From: Toxonevra muliebris
Lineage: Eukaryota; Arthropoda; Insecta; Diptera; Pallopteridae
Assembly (NCBI GenBank): GCA_963691655.1
Contig: OY829326.1
Location: 55,979,776-56,043,775 of the forward strand
Reading direction: 5' to 3'
Length of the DNA stretch: 64,000 bases
The notes under the pieces were generated by a model. The model was not told the origin of the DNA, searched no databases, and saw only the letters and a program-made list of their open reading frames with translations. Shown here piece by piece: positions 26,105 to 36,738 of the stretch (its first letter is position 1; every line of letters begins with the position of its first letter). Both the position numbers and the translations under genes were made by a program.

Positions 26105-26779
26105 TTAACCCTTTCGTTACCATGGTGACACCGAGGTCACAAGATTAGTTTTTGCGAAGTTTTTTAAAAACTATCCAATGAATGATGATTCTTTCATTTC
26201 AATTAAAAACAGTGAAAAAATTGTGTTTTTTTGTTGTTGTTAATTTTCAATCGGTTACAATTTTTAAAAAATTTGTCCAAATACAAAAAATTTTAATATG
26301 TTGTAAAAAAAGAACTATTTACTCAAATATGATTTCCCATATTTTTAAATTATTGTTTACTTTTTTGGAAATACAAGTTTTGCTATGGGTCACCGGTGAC
26401 CCTAAAATCTTCAATGGAAACATTTTAATAACTTATTTACAATGAAATGGGGGTTAAAGAATGCGAATCTACACTCGAATTTGTTTTATCCGTGCTAGTT
26501 TCCTTACGGGCAGGAAAGGGTTAAATTGAAAAATTAATACTAAGTTACTTTGTCTATCTTTAAAAAAATATCTAATAAAAATATCTAAGAAAAAGTTTGT
26601 CGAAAATTCCCATTATGGGCCACTGGGTCACCGGTGACCCATTAAAGTTCAAAACTTTAAAGGCACAAAATGTCTCTTTTGATCAAAAATTGTAACAGAA
26701 AATGGGGGTCAGACAATATGAGTCCGGATTCGGTTTTGCGCTATCTACTCTGGTTTTTCTACGGTGCTGAAAGGGTTAA
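26105..26779. mobile_element. piggyBac-type MITE, copy B (two related modules)
   Basis: Starts TTAACCCTTTCGTTACC at 26105. An inverted end GAAAGGGTTAA occurs at 26514-26524 and again at 26769-26779, so there is a 420-base element plus a second 255-base module sharing the TTAA. The two right-hand parts are diverged copies of one another (AAATGGGGGT..., then TNCGGTTTTG or TCGAATTTGT, then the GAAAGGG end). Each carries the 16-base palindrome GGGTCACCGGTGACCC, at 26387-26402 and 26625-26640. The TTAA borders with CCC termini point to the piggyBac superfamily. No transposase frame is present. Confidence 0.75.
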
Positions 26780-27125
26780 AGAGAGAATTCGAATAGTTTA
26801 CGATAATAATATCTGATGAAAAAGGGAGCATTTGTAGTTTTGGTGTGCCCTCATCCTTCAATCACCAAATTGAGTGAGTTTTACTGTGAAAGTTTGGTAG
26901 CTGTTTAGTTGAGCTTTTAGTATAATTGGGAATGCAAATATTTCGCGATAGCTTCTGTCTTTTTAACAACGCAATTCTACTACTACTCTCAGTATTGTGA
27001 AAGAATTTAGGTTAGGTTTCTTCGTTCTTATAAATAGTTTTTTAACTCGAGAAAAAATTAAGTTAAAAATGGCTGTTATCTACAAAACATTTCCTTTGAA
27101 TTCGCGAGTGTTTGTAAATATATTA

Positions 27126-28620
27126 TACTAATGTACATGGCTTTGAATGAAGTGACAATAAATCTTTCTTCGGAAGCAAGGTATCTCGGTACCATCCTGG
27201 ATTCAAAACTAAATTGGAGAAGGAACATCGAAAAGAGAGCAAAGAAGGGACTGGTTGCATACTACATTTGTAAAAAGTCCTTTAGGAAAAGATGGAGATT
27301 GTTACCGTATATTATTCACGGAATATATACCACAATCATTCAACTTATCATCACCTATGTATCCTTCGTCGTTGGGCGTTGGGTAAGAAGAGCAATCAAA
27401 CAGGCATGGGAAAAATACAGAGACTTGTCGGCCTGGAGATCTCAGCAGCTGTAAGTAGTGTACTTCAGAAAGGTCTAAATATAATATTTCATCTCTTATC
27501 GGTACGTGTTTTATTCAAGGCTGTGCCTCCAAGGAAGCTCCCAAACTAAGAGAATCTCACGTGAATTTTGAGTGTTATAAAACGGAGGGACCAAAATGGG
27601 ATTAAAGCTAATTACATAGCCACGGATTACATGATTTCAACTTTAGATTTTATTACTAGATATCCAACTCTATATCCAACCAGAGAAGACTGGGAGTCGG
27701 ATTCGGTAACAGGTTATGCTGGTATTATCATCTTTGTCGATGGCTCAAAGATGAAGAGCAGAACTGGAGTTGGTCTCTACTCCAAAGACCTACAACTAAG
27801 CCGATAGTACCGTCTTCCTGACAGCTGCAGCGTTCTTCAGGCGGAGAAATGAGCTAGATTTGTAAAAGACTTCAAATATCATTATCTTTATTGACAGTCA
27901 GGCTGCAATGAAAGCACTAGAATCCAAAATAGTTAAATCAGAGATTTTAATGGAATGCCGTACTTCGTTGATGGCCATTGATTACCGCTAGATCACTCAC
28001 TGCTGGGTTTCTAGACATAGCAATATTAAAGAGAATAAAATAGCAGATAAAAGAAGAGGCTCTGAAATGGACATAAACGCGGCGGATACCTCTATACAAT
28101 CTCCGATGTGCCAATTATTTAGGAAGACAGATGAATACGCCATTGCGATGTCTAATGACGCTTGGATTAACCCAGGTGACTGTGAAGTTTCAAGGACGCT
28201 ATGGCCAAGGTTAGATAGGAAAAAGATGTCCTCTTAGGGTACATCAAATCTGCAGTACATCTGCTCACAGGAGTTATAACTCGGCATTGTGCCATTGCAT
28301 CAATGCTCCAACGGTGGCGTATTTCGACGAGCGGAATGTACAGAAGTTGTCATGATAAAGAAGAGACAGAATCGATTATCCACTTTCAATGTCAATGTCC
28401 AAGGCTGCAGATGAGTAGACTACAATGTTACTCTTCTTCAAAAGTCTAACAGAGAAAACGAAAGTGGTTCTCTTCATACAAAGAACCGAATGGTGAAATA
28501 GAGACACTACCTGGACTATTGACGGAAACCATGGTTAGAGACGTGCCTCCTCCTGCCAATTACGTGAGGGCAATCAATTCTCGAAATAAAAAAAATGCAA
28601 CCGTGCTTCTGAGCATCAGA
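27126..28620 (+). pseudogene. RT thumb + RNase H + knuckle of a second I-group LINE (decayed)
   Basis: 27131-27400 reads ARYLGTILDSKLNWRRN, KSFRKRWRLLPYII and YTTIIQLIITYVSFVV, the post-palm part of a LINE reverse transcriptase. RNase H follows: FVDGSKM (first Asp) at about 27735, a QAE remnant at about 27838, FIDSQAAMKAL (third acidic site) at about 27890 and SRHSNIKENKIAD (last motif, with the usual Gly-His given as Arg-His) at about 28010. A C-terminal knuckle reads C-HDKEETESIIHFQC at about 28340-28400. Stops and frameshifts occur throughout, and the palm with YADD is absent, so it is 5'-truncated. No clear tail or target duplication was identified. Confidence 0.85.
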
Positions 28621-30334
28621 ATAAAATAAGAGTCAAAAAAGAGAGCTCTTATCTGATTAGTTCACCTCTTTATTTCTTCACAGTCTTCACTTTCTCTCAT
28701 ACTTCTTTCTACTACTTGCAGCAAAAGAGAGCCAAATGTTTTTCAGGTTTATTTTTTCTTTGTATTAATGAAATTTCATGAAACAAAACAAAACGAAAAA
28801 AAAATTACTTTGACATTCAAACAAGCAAAAATAACAAGTAAAGAGAAAATAACTTACTTGCATTGCCAGTCAACCAAGAAAAATTTACCACACTTATAAA
28901 TTTCAATTTAAATAAATCCAAGCTATTAAATTCCTTTTAAAATTTACTTTCACTTTGCACTAAAGAGGAAAGTGTATTTTTTTTGTATATGCTTGTAAAT
29001 GTAAAGAAAATGGCGTAGTAGTTTATTACAAACATATACTTGTACTCTTACAATCACTACACACGCACACTAACACACATTTGCTTGGTTCCTTCCTTGC
29101 ATTCTTGTTTGCGTAAGAATATAAATATGTATGTGTGTGTGTGTGTGTGTGTGTCTGTGTGTCTTTAATGGTAGAGGGCAAAACTTCAATTTAATACAAG
29201 GGCAACCAACGTTACGTTCCACGTTGAAAAAAACACAGAAACAACAACACTGCATTGGTCCAAGAATCAGTTACCAGCAATAGTAGCAAAATAACAAAAA
29301 AGACAACCACAAATCAAGTAAAATAGCTTTTAAAAAGTGTTGAAGCGGAAGGAAGTTGAGCAACACTTCTGTTCGACATTGAATTTGGTATATTACTTAC
29401 ATATTTGTTTGCATAGGGTGTTTGCATAAGAGCACAGCAGAGAGAGAGAGAGAGAGAGACAAGGAGTAGCATGTGAAAAATACTAGTTATGCAAGAAATT
29501 TAAAATAATTTGAGTTTTGTGATTTTTCTTTTGGGAAATACCTTTAACTTCAAATACTTTACTGCAGTTTTTTTATATCTAAAATATCTAATTACTAATA
29601 CATTTACAACGACAAATATTGACATTTTTTTTTTATAAATTTTTCTAGTACAAGTTTTTCATTGGAATTTATTTTTTTGGGTAAACTAAATTTTCTATAC
29701 TTCTATTTTGTAATCTCATTTTCCTCAACAAATTTTATATCATATTGTGCTCGCTTTTCAGTAAACAATCATCAACACCAACAAAGGATAAAGTGAAATT
29801 GCATAAAACTATTCCGCACTGCACAAATATTTTTACAATGGTAATATTAATTTTAACAATTTTCAGTGTTATTTTTACTACTACTGCTGTTGTTGCTGTT
29901 TTATCTTCTAACGACTATTATAGTTTGTCCCCTTCATTTCACTGCAGTACTGGTAGAGTAAAATTGAAATTTAATTTTATTTTATAGACAAAAATGCAAG
30001 CAAAATTGCATATTTTCCACACTCCATAGTTTTTTTTCTCTCTTTTTCTCACTCACTTTATTAAATGTATAACAAACATATTCTTTTGAAACGAAATATG
30101 GTGGAGAATTTGTGTTCTCCCCTCTCTTATGAAAATTACAGTGCTATCACTTTTGCAAGATTCTTTTGTTGTTGTTTTCTTTTGCAAACTTACACGGTAC
30201 GGAGGTTATAATGGTATTAGTGCAACGATGTTGGGGTGCAAGTATTCAAATAAATGTATATAGAAGACAGAAAAGGGGAAAAGGGCATATAACTTATCAC
30301 CCAATAAACATTTACACTTGATTTTATATTATTA
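28621..30334. other. AT-rich stretch with TG and GA microsatellites
   Basis: A TG run lies at about 29129-29163 and a GA run at about 29437-29459. The 61-80 codon frames here are low-complexity or lack motifs. No gene recognised. Confidence 0.5.
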
Positions 30335-30466
30335 GGGTTCACCGACTTAGCGCCGCACTCTTTCTTCATTTTTTTATATGAAGTTTTTCACTTTCTTAAA
30401 TTGAGATCATAAAAACTTCCTACAAAAAAAAAACGAAAAAAGGGTGCTGCAATCGGTCGGTGAATC
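30335..30466. mobile_element. Very short inverted-repeat element (about 132 bp)
   Basis: The left end GGTTCACCGACTTAGCGCC and the complement of the right end GGATTCACCGACCGATTGC agree over about 25 bases with several substitutions, continuing GCACNCTTTTT. An inner, imperfectly inverted GAAGTTTTT pair folds as well. A partial relative lies at 56688-56790. The superfamily is unknown. Confidence 0.6.
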
Positions 30467-31315
30467 CGCATTTAACTACTTGGTATGAACTTTTTCATCA
30501 ACTCTTACATATTCCCACTAAATTGTTCTCTGAATAGTAGATCAAAACAAAAAGTTATTTTTTTAAACTGAGACTTTTGAAATTTCTGTCCATTGTTTTT
30601 GCTATAATCTGGAAAAACTTTGAAATCCGTTTCCATTGTTAGAAAATAAAGTGGTAGGGAAATACATTCTCTACGTATTACTTACACAACATGAATAGAT
30701 GCAAAAAGCTTGATCTAGGCCCTCCATGAGCTGTTGTCCCATTAAAGACAAAAATCTCCTTTTCGTTTTTGAGTTGAAGCGTTTAAAAACAAACAAACAA
30801 AATATGTTTAGAATGCCGATATTGACAAAGATTTTACTTTTATTTACAAACTACTAACAGTAGTTTGTGGAAAACATTTTCGGCAATATTTCGACTAGTA
30901 CCAGAGCATTGGGCAGCAGTCATATTATTTTATTCTTCCTAACTGTTTGCCCATGAGGAAGCTTTATTTAAAGTTTTTTGCTGATTTTTTAGTCTGCCTT
31001 TTCGTCCAAATAATTTTCTTTCCAAGTTGTAATCTAAGTCCATTTGTGATCTTAGTTTGATTAAAGTTAAAAAAGCTCAGCCTAATCAAGTACCTGTCTT
31101 TAACCTTAGACCCGTGTATAGTCTACCTCCTTGTTTATCGTGTACCTGGGCATAGCATGCCCATGATTTTTTTTCATATAAAATGTATGATAGGTGTGAT
31201 TTTTTTGGTAAATTTTTACTTTAGCCCAATCGGTAGAGTAAAAAATGCACCAAAAGTTCATAAAAATTGTTAACTGCGATTTTTTTTTTCAGTAATTGTT
31301 AGTGGGGGTATCAAA
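30467..31315. other. AT-rich stretch, no gene seen
   Basis: No open frame, repeat or RNA signature that I can support. Confidence 0.5.
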
Positions 31316-31654
31316 CCGAAATTCAGGCCAAAAATCACATTAAGCTCAGAAAGAAATTGGACCAAAATTTACATCAAATTCAGACCTAAATTGATATAAA
31401 AAATTAGACCAAAACTGAAATCCAAAATCAAACTAAAAATCAGTCTAAAATTTAGATGAAATTCAGACCATAAATCAGACCTAAATTGATATAAAAAATT
31501 GGACTAAAACTGAAATTCAAAATCAAACTATAAAAATCAGTCTAAAATTTAGATTAAACTCAGATTTAAATTGATATCAAAAATTGAACCAAAGCTGAAA
31601 TCCAAAATCAAACTTAAAATCAGTCTAAAATTTACATCAAATTCAGACCATAAA
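31316..31654. repeat. CAGACC tandem repeat, about three 100-base units
   Basis: The succession AAATTCAGACC, AAATTGATAT, AAAACTGAAAT, CCAAAATCAAACT, AAAATCAGTCTAAAATTTA recurs about three times, preceded by a more diverged partial unit. Within each unit a shorter AAATCAGACC/AAATTGGACC word is itself repeated, so the array looks hierarchically built. Confidence 0.8.
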
Positions 31655-33756
31655 GCATAGTTGTGATCAGCAAAAATGTCAATGCTAATGGACCGCAATT
31701 TTTCTTCTCTTCAAAGTTGCAACAGCTGTGAAATTTTTGAAACACGAATATATTTTTTTTTTTATAATTTTCCTCAAAACAAAAAAAAAAAAAAACAAAA
31801 ATTTGTAATGAAATGCCAAAACGTTTTTAAAATATGATTATTTAAATTTTTTATTTTTAAAAAAGAAAAACCAAAATTAATACATTTAATATTGACATTT
31901 AATTTACCTACTATGAAATGTCATTAAACTGAGTATTTCCTTTTTTTAAAAGTACCAATTTATAACTACATACCAACGTATGTATGTAAACCTTTTTTCA
32001 CACATTTTATTTAGTTTTGTGTACTTTTTTCTGTCTACATGTTTGTTGTGTTTTGGCGCCGCCATTTGTTGACAGCTACAGCAAGAAAAAAAATAAAACA
32101 AAAAAATATATCAACAAAATTCACCAAACCGTGTTTACACTTGATTTTATGCTGTTATTTTTGTGCTGCTTGTGCAAAAATTAATTTGTTTACGTTTTTT
32201 TTTTCGGTATGTTTCTGCTTTTTTGCTTCGAGCGTAAATATTGATGCTCACATTTCACATGAAGAAAGAAAAAGTAGATAGTATTGAACTTTGTACTTTT
32301 GATTAGCGACAAATTCAAACAAACCCAAAAATAAGTGGGTAAAATATATGTACATAAATACATACATACATACATATGAAGATATGAAGGCAGGTAGATA
32401 TGCTTAAACAGTGGAGAGCAAAAGTGATTTATAGTGAATGTGAATTCCACAATTGGGTGTTTTTATTTTATAACTTCTTTTTGGTGTTTATTTAAAACAA
32501 TAAATTAGAAATTCATTTTCATTTACTCATTCTCTTGGCAGTGGAATTCTAGAATGTAGATCTTTGCGCAAGAAACTTTTACGCTTTCTTTCTGAATGTT
32601 TTTTCTTTTTGTGTTAAAACATGTTTTACAATTTTGCTCTTCAGTGTACTTACCCTATAGCTACTTACATATAAGGAAAGAAATGAATTTCTTAATTTTC
32701 TTGGAATTTTTTTGTGGATTCATGCTAAAAATGTAAGTTTTAAATTAGTGCAGCAATGCGAACATGTAAAAAATTTTTTTTATTTTTTATTTGGTTTTTT
32801 TGAATTATTTTAATTGCTGACAAAAGTCAAAGAAAGTAATTCGTAACATTTTGACGTTTAAGTGTTAAAAAAAAAACAAAAATTTGTTGATATTTAACTC
32901 GTCACAGTGCGAAATCAAAACAAGTTTGCGTTTTTTTTCAAAATATTAATCACGATGAATTGATTTTGATAATTTGTTAATTCTCCAAAAATTATTGCAG
33001 TGATTTATGGTGTGTGTTTTTTAAAGTATTTGTTGACATTTTTAAATTAGTTAAGTTTTTTTTTTTAATCAAAAAGTTTTGTTTATCTTATTTTAAATAA
33101 ATTTATTATAATTTAAACACTTTACTTAAATTTAATCGTAGTATGACAGGTTTCTTCTGCGTCATTTTTGTTTTTTTGGTTAAATGCATTTTAGGTTTTT
33201 GTTTATTGTTAATTGATATTAAAGCGTTTCATTTGTGAATTATGTATTAGTCATTACACTTTTAATTTCATATAAAAATATATGACAGTAAAGTCGCTAT
33301 ATTAATTTAATTACTTGCACGATTTGTATGTGATTTGATGAATGAAAAGATAAGGATTATTTTTTTTTTTATTGTTTATTTAAAAAATTAAAAATTCAAA
33401 TCAAATTGAGGGAGTGGAAAAAGTAATAATGAAGTTTAACAGTTTGGGGCAAAATTTATGCATAATTTAATTTATTGTTATAATATTTGAACAATTTTCA
33501 TTCGTATCTCGTTATAACTGAAAGTTATAGAGATTTTGAGCACTGCAATAGTTTATCATATCCGGAAATTTGTTTTAATAAACCGATTAATGGTCGCTTA
33601 AATGAAAAAAAAAAAAAAATATTTTGAAGATAGATCAAAACTTTACAATTATTTCGATTTAACTAAAACTCATTATAAAAGTATTTGTTATAAGCGGAAA
33701 GGACTGTATTTCCTAATTTAATAGTATCTTTGAACAGAGTAATTTCCGGCATTATA
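31655..33756. other. AT-rich stretch, no gene seen
   Basis: A runs (about 31781-31795, 33607-33620) and ACATACATAC sequence near 32358-32375. The frames at 32039-32281 and 32190-32450 overlap on opposite strands and show no family signature. Confidence 0.45.
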
Positions 33757-34019
33757 TTAAAGTCAACCAAGAAAAGGAAGATTCAGCAGATTATACTTCC
33801 TAAAATGGAAGGGTGCACTCTGAACCTATCAAAAGAGGCCAAATATTTAGGCATAATTCTGGACTCAAAGCTCACGTGAAAACGGAACACAGAAGAAAGA
33901 ATGAGAAAAGTGCTTAATGCACTGTATACTTGTAAGAGGACCTTCGGGAAGAGATGGGGTTTAGAGCCATATATAATCCATTGGATGTATATGGCGATAA
34001 TCAGGCCATATTACAGAAA
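33757..34019 (+). pseudogene. Reverse-transcriptase thumb fragment of an I-group LINE
   Basis: The frame reads TKKRKIQQIILPKM, EAKYLGIILDSKL, an in-frame TGA where relatives have Trp, then CKRTFGKRWGLEPYIIHWMYMAIIRP. This is the region just after the RT palm. Its wording is close to the corresponding part of the 27126 relic, so the two may belong to one family. It is cut off at both sides without catalytic motifs. Confidence 0.8.
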
Positions 34020-34417
34020 TAAAATTATGTAAGCAAAAAACTTCTTTATTGTGTTTTTATTTAACATTTTAAGTTTTCAATTCTACGTTAAATTTATATT
34101 AAATTTACATTTTGCAAAATCAGTTATACATTGTTGTCATTATTATTATTATTATTATTATTATTTATTTAGAGAGTATTCGCATCTAAGACATGATCTT
34201 TTACATGCGCAAATTATTATTATAATATAACAACATATTTAGTAAAGTTATTAACAACAAATTGCTTAATATAAGGTAAATGTCGAATAAGATGATGAAT
34301 TTAATAACAAATTAATATTAAGATTAAATAGGGTTAAAAGTGATCTAGAGGAAAGGAACAAATGAAGAAATAAAGTAATTAAAAGAAGAAAAAGAGAGAA
34401 AGAGAGAGAGAAATAGA

Positions 34418-34507
34418 CTAGGAAAAATGTTGAAGAACTAAATGCTTAAAGTTTTTGAAATTAGAAACTGTCTTAATGTTAGATGGCAATGAATTCCATA
34501 ACCTTAT
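34418..34507 (-). pseudogene. Displaced C terminus of the CR1/Jockey-type LINE
   Basis: On the minus strand, from the target duplication onward, the frame reads LWNSLPSNIKTVSNFKNF and ends at a TAG (34418-34420). LWNSLP is the expected continuation of the VSAIRL segment that stops at 36739. This shows that the piece belongs to the interrupted outer element and fixes the position of the nested insertion. Confidence 0.85.
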
Positions 34508-36738
34508 TATTATTATTATTATTAGTAATAGAGGAGCCCAACCAGGCAGGCACTGCGACCTAAAAGATCTTTTGTGCCATTCCCCATTTTATGACAAAAG
34601 ACGTTCGGCTGACCTAATAAAAGTCAAGACATCTTTCGTTGAAGAAGATTTCATGTGATCAGCCGTCAAAAACGAATAATCAAAGATTCTTCCTCTGAGC
34701 CGAGCCAAGGCCGGACACTCACACAGAATGTGAACTGTCGTCTCGTCATCTTCCATACATAGACGACATTCTGTCTCATTGGACAGACCTATTTTGCTTA
34801 GGTGATATCTGAGCCCATGGTGTCCAGACATGTAGCCCACCAATAGCCTAAGGTCAGGTTTGGAATAAGAAATGGGCTGATTTTGGGCAAGCGGAATGAT
34901 AAGAGCTTTTGCCTGTCTTAAACCCGGGATGGAGTTCCAATACTCTAGCCATTTTGCCTTAGACCACTCCTCAACGATAGATTTCGTGGAGGCCCAGCCG
35001 ATTCCGCAAAACGGATCGGGGCCGAAGTGCTTGGTAGATGAACCTTGCCTAGCCAGTTCATCGGCGGCTTCATTACCAGCAATGTCACGGTGGCCGGGTA
35101 CCCAACAAAGCGTAACTTTGTTACGGGTAGATAAGCGCTGGAGACTATCAAAACACTCTTTCACCAGTTTAGATCAAAAACTCCATGAAGAGAGTGCTAA
35201 GAGAGCCGCCTGGCTATCTGAGAAAATTACAATATTTGCGCCTTTAAGACCTTTATACAGGTTTATATTAGCGCAGGTCTCAATTGCGTATATTTCGGCT
35301 TGAAAGACACTGGGCCAAATACCCAGAGGGATTGAGATTCTAGTATTGGGTCCAGCAACTCCGGCACCAGAACCACAGTCCATTTTCGAGCCGTCTGTAT
35401 ACCAATTGAGAGCAAAGGGACCGAAATCGGGACATTGGCCATCCCATTCGGACCTGGAAGGAAGAATGATGTTGAATTTCCTACCGAAACATAGATCCCT
35501 AACCATATAGTCCGATACAGTACATATGGGAGTGTTAGGGATTTCGTGAAGAATGCTCAGGTGACCATAGTTGCCTTCAAGTAAGCTTGACGATATACGC
35601 AGCCGCAAAGCAGTATTTGCAGCTGTTTTCTTGATGAAAATGTGTAATGGCACCAGGCCAATCAGCGCTTCAATGGCAGGAGTTGGACAGGTGCGCATAG
35701 CTCCAGTTATGGAGACGCAAGCAAGCCTTTGGAGCTTGTTAAGTTTGGTGATGGCCGAGCCCTGCATGACTTTGGGCCACCACACTAGAGCCGCATAGGC
35801 TATGACAGGTCTAACTATCATGGTGTAGAGCCAAAAGATCATCTTAGGAGTAAGACCCCATGTTTTACCAAAGAGTCTTTTGCAGGCCCAGAAAGCCCTA
35901 GTGGCTTTTAAGAGGACAGTGTGTAAGTGAGTGTTCCAGTTTAGTCGTTTGTCAAGCGTGATGCCTAAATATTTGACCTCATCAGAGTACACAATAACAG
36001 TGTCTTGTATGGAAATGGGACCGAGGTCCAGTTTGTATCTCTTAGTAAAGGGAACAAGAACTGCTTTGTTGGGATTGATTGATAGGCCTTCTACGGCGCA
36101 CCAATTTGAAACCAATAGGAGAGCTGATTTCATCACCTCCGTGATGGTTGAATCATACTTTCCAGAGACGATGATTACCAAATCATCCGCATAACCGATG
36201 GCCTCAAAACCAGACTCATCTAGTTTAGTCAAAAGGTCATCAATTACTAAGGACCACAACAGAGGTGATAGAACACCGCCTTGTGGGCAGCCTTTTACAG
36301 CCTTAGTGCACACAGTGGCTTTGCCTAGCGTGGATGAGATTTCACGCTTCCTCAGCATGGCATCCACCCAGGCAATGGATTGGGAATCAATACCCTTACA
36401 TTCCAAAGCTTTGGAAATAGAACCGAATCCAGTATTGTCGAAGGCACCCTCAATGTCAAGGAAAGCACAGAGCGCAATCTCTTTGGATCGAAAGGTTTTT
36501 TCAATTTTACTGACAAGGCAATGTAATGCGACTTCGGTCGATTTACCCTTAATGTAAGCAAACTGCGTTCGATGAAGAGGTATCGAGCTTGCAAGTTTGC
36601 TTCTAAAGTGTAAATCAAGCAGTTTTTCCATGGTTTTAAGCAGGAAAGACGTGAGGCTTATAGGCCTGTAAGATTTAGGGAGTTCCAGAGGCCTATTGCC
36701 TTGTTTGGGAATGAAGACGACAACCTCCATAACCTTAT
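34495..36738 (-). mobile_element. LOA-like LINE, copy 2, nested, with 13-bp target duplication
   Basis: The insert is 34508-36725. The 13-base repeat TCCATAACCTTAT flanks it at 34495-34507 and 36726-36738. The 3' end on the minus strand carries TAA repeats (about 34508-34523). The 5' end is truncated within the reverse transcriptase, just upstream of the VVVFIPK motif. Its 3' UTR (34524-34588) contains a block, AGATCTTTTAGGTCGCAGTG, that also occurs in the SINE tails at 39090-39120 and 61178-61205. Copy 1 at 1477-3308 is the same family. Confidence 0.9.
34589..36730 (-). pseudogene. RT-RNase H polyprotein of LOA-like LINE (one in-frame stop)
   Basis: A 518-codon frame (36730 to 35174) is followed, in the same frame after one TGA (35174-35176), by about 190 more codons ending at 34589. 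Seen in order, numbering from 36730: YRPISLTSF near residue 21; motif A FLDIEGAFD (90-98); motif B GCPQGGVLSP (147-156); the catalytic YADD (180-183); thumb with YLGITLD and ITGAMRTCPT (to about 350). RNase H has Asp446 (YTDGS), Glu479 (QAE) and Asp505 (SDSQ), and past the stop VPGHRDIAGNEAAD. A C-terminal CRLC...H...CEC knuckle closes the protein. The role would be target-primed reverse transcription of the element RNA. Copy 1 has TGC (Cys) at the stop position. The endonuclease and 5' half are missing. It is the best-preserved coding region in the window. Confidence 0.92.

Noticed and set aside
34138..34417. Target duplication of the outer CR1/Jockey-type LINE
   Set aside because: Flanks share only ATGACAA near 34130 and 38845, and the right-hand word is not adjacent to the element start, so it was not accepted.
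34896..36557. Several plus-strand open frames of 75-135 codons
   Set aside because: They lie opposite the LINE polyprotein and reflect its codon pattern; no plus-strand domain is recognisable.
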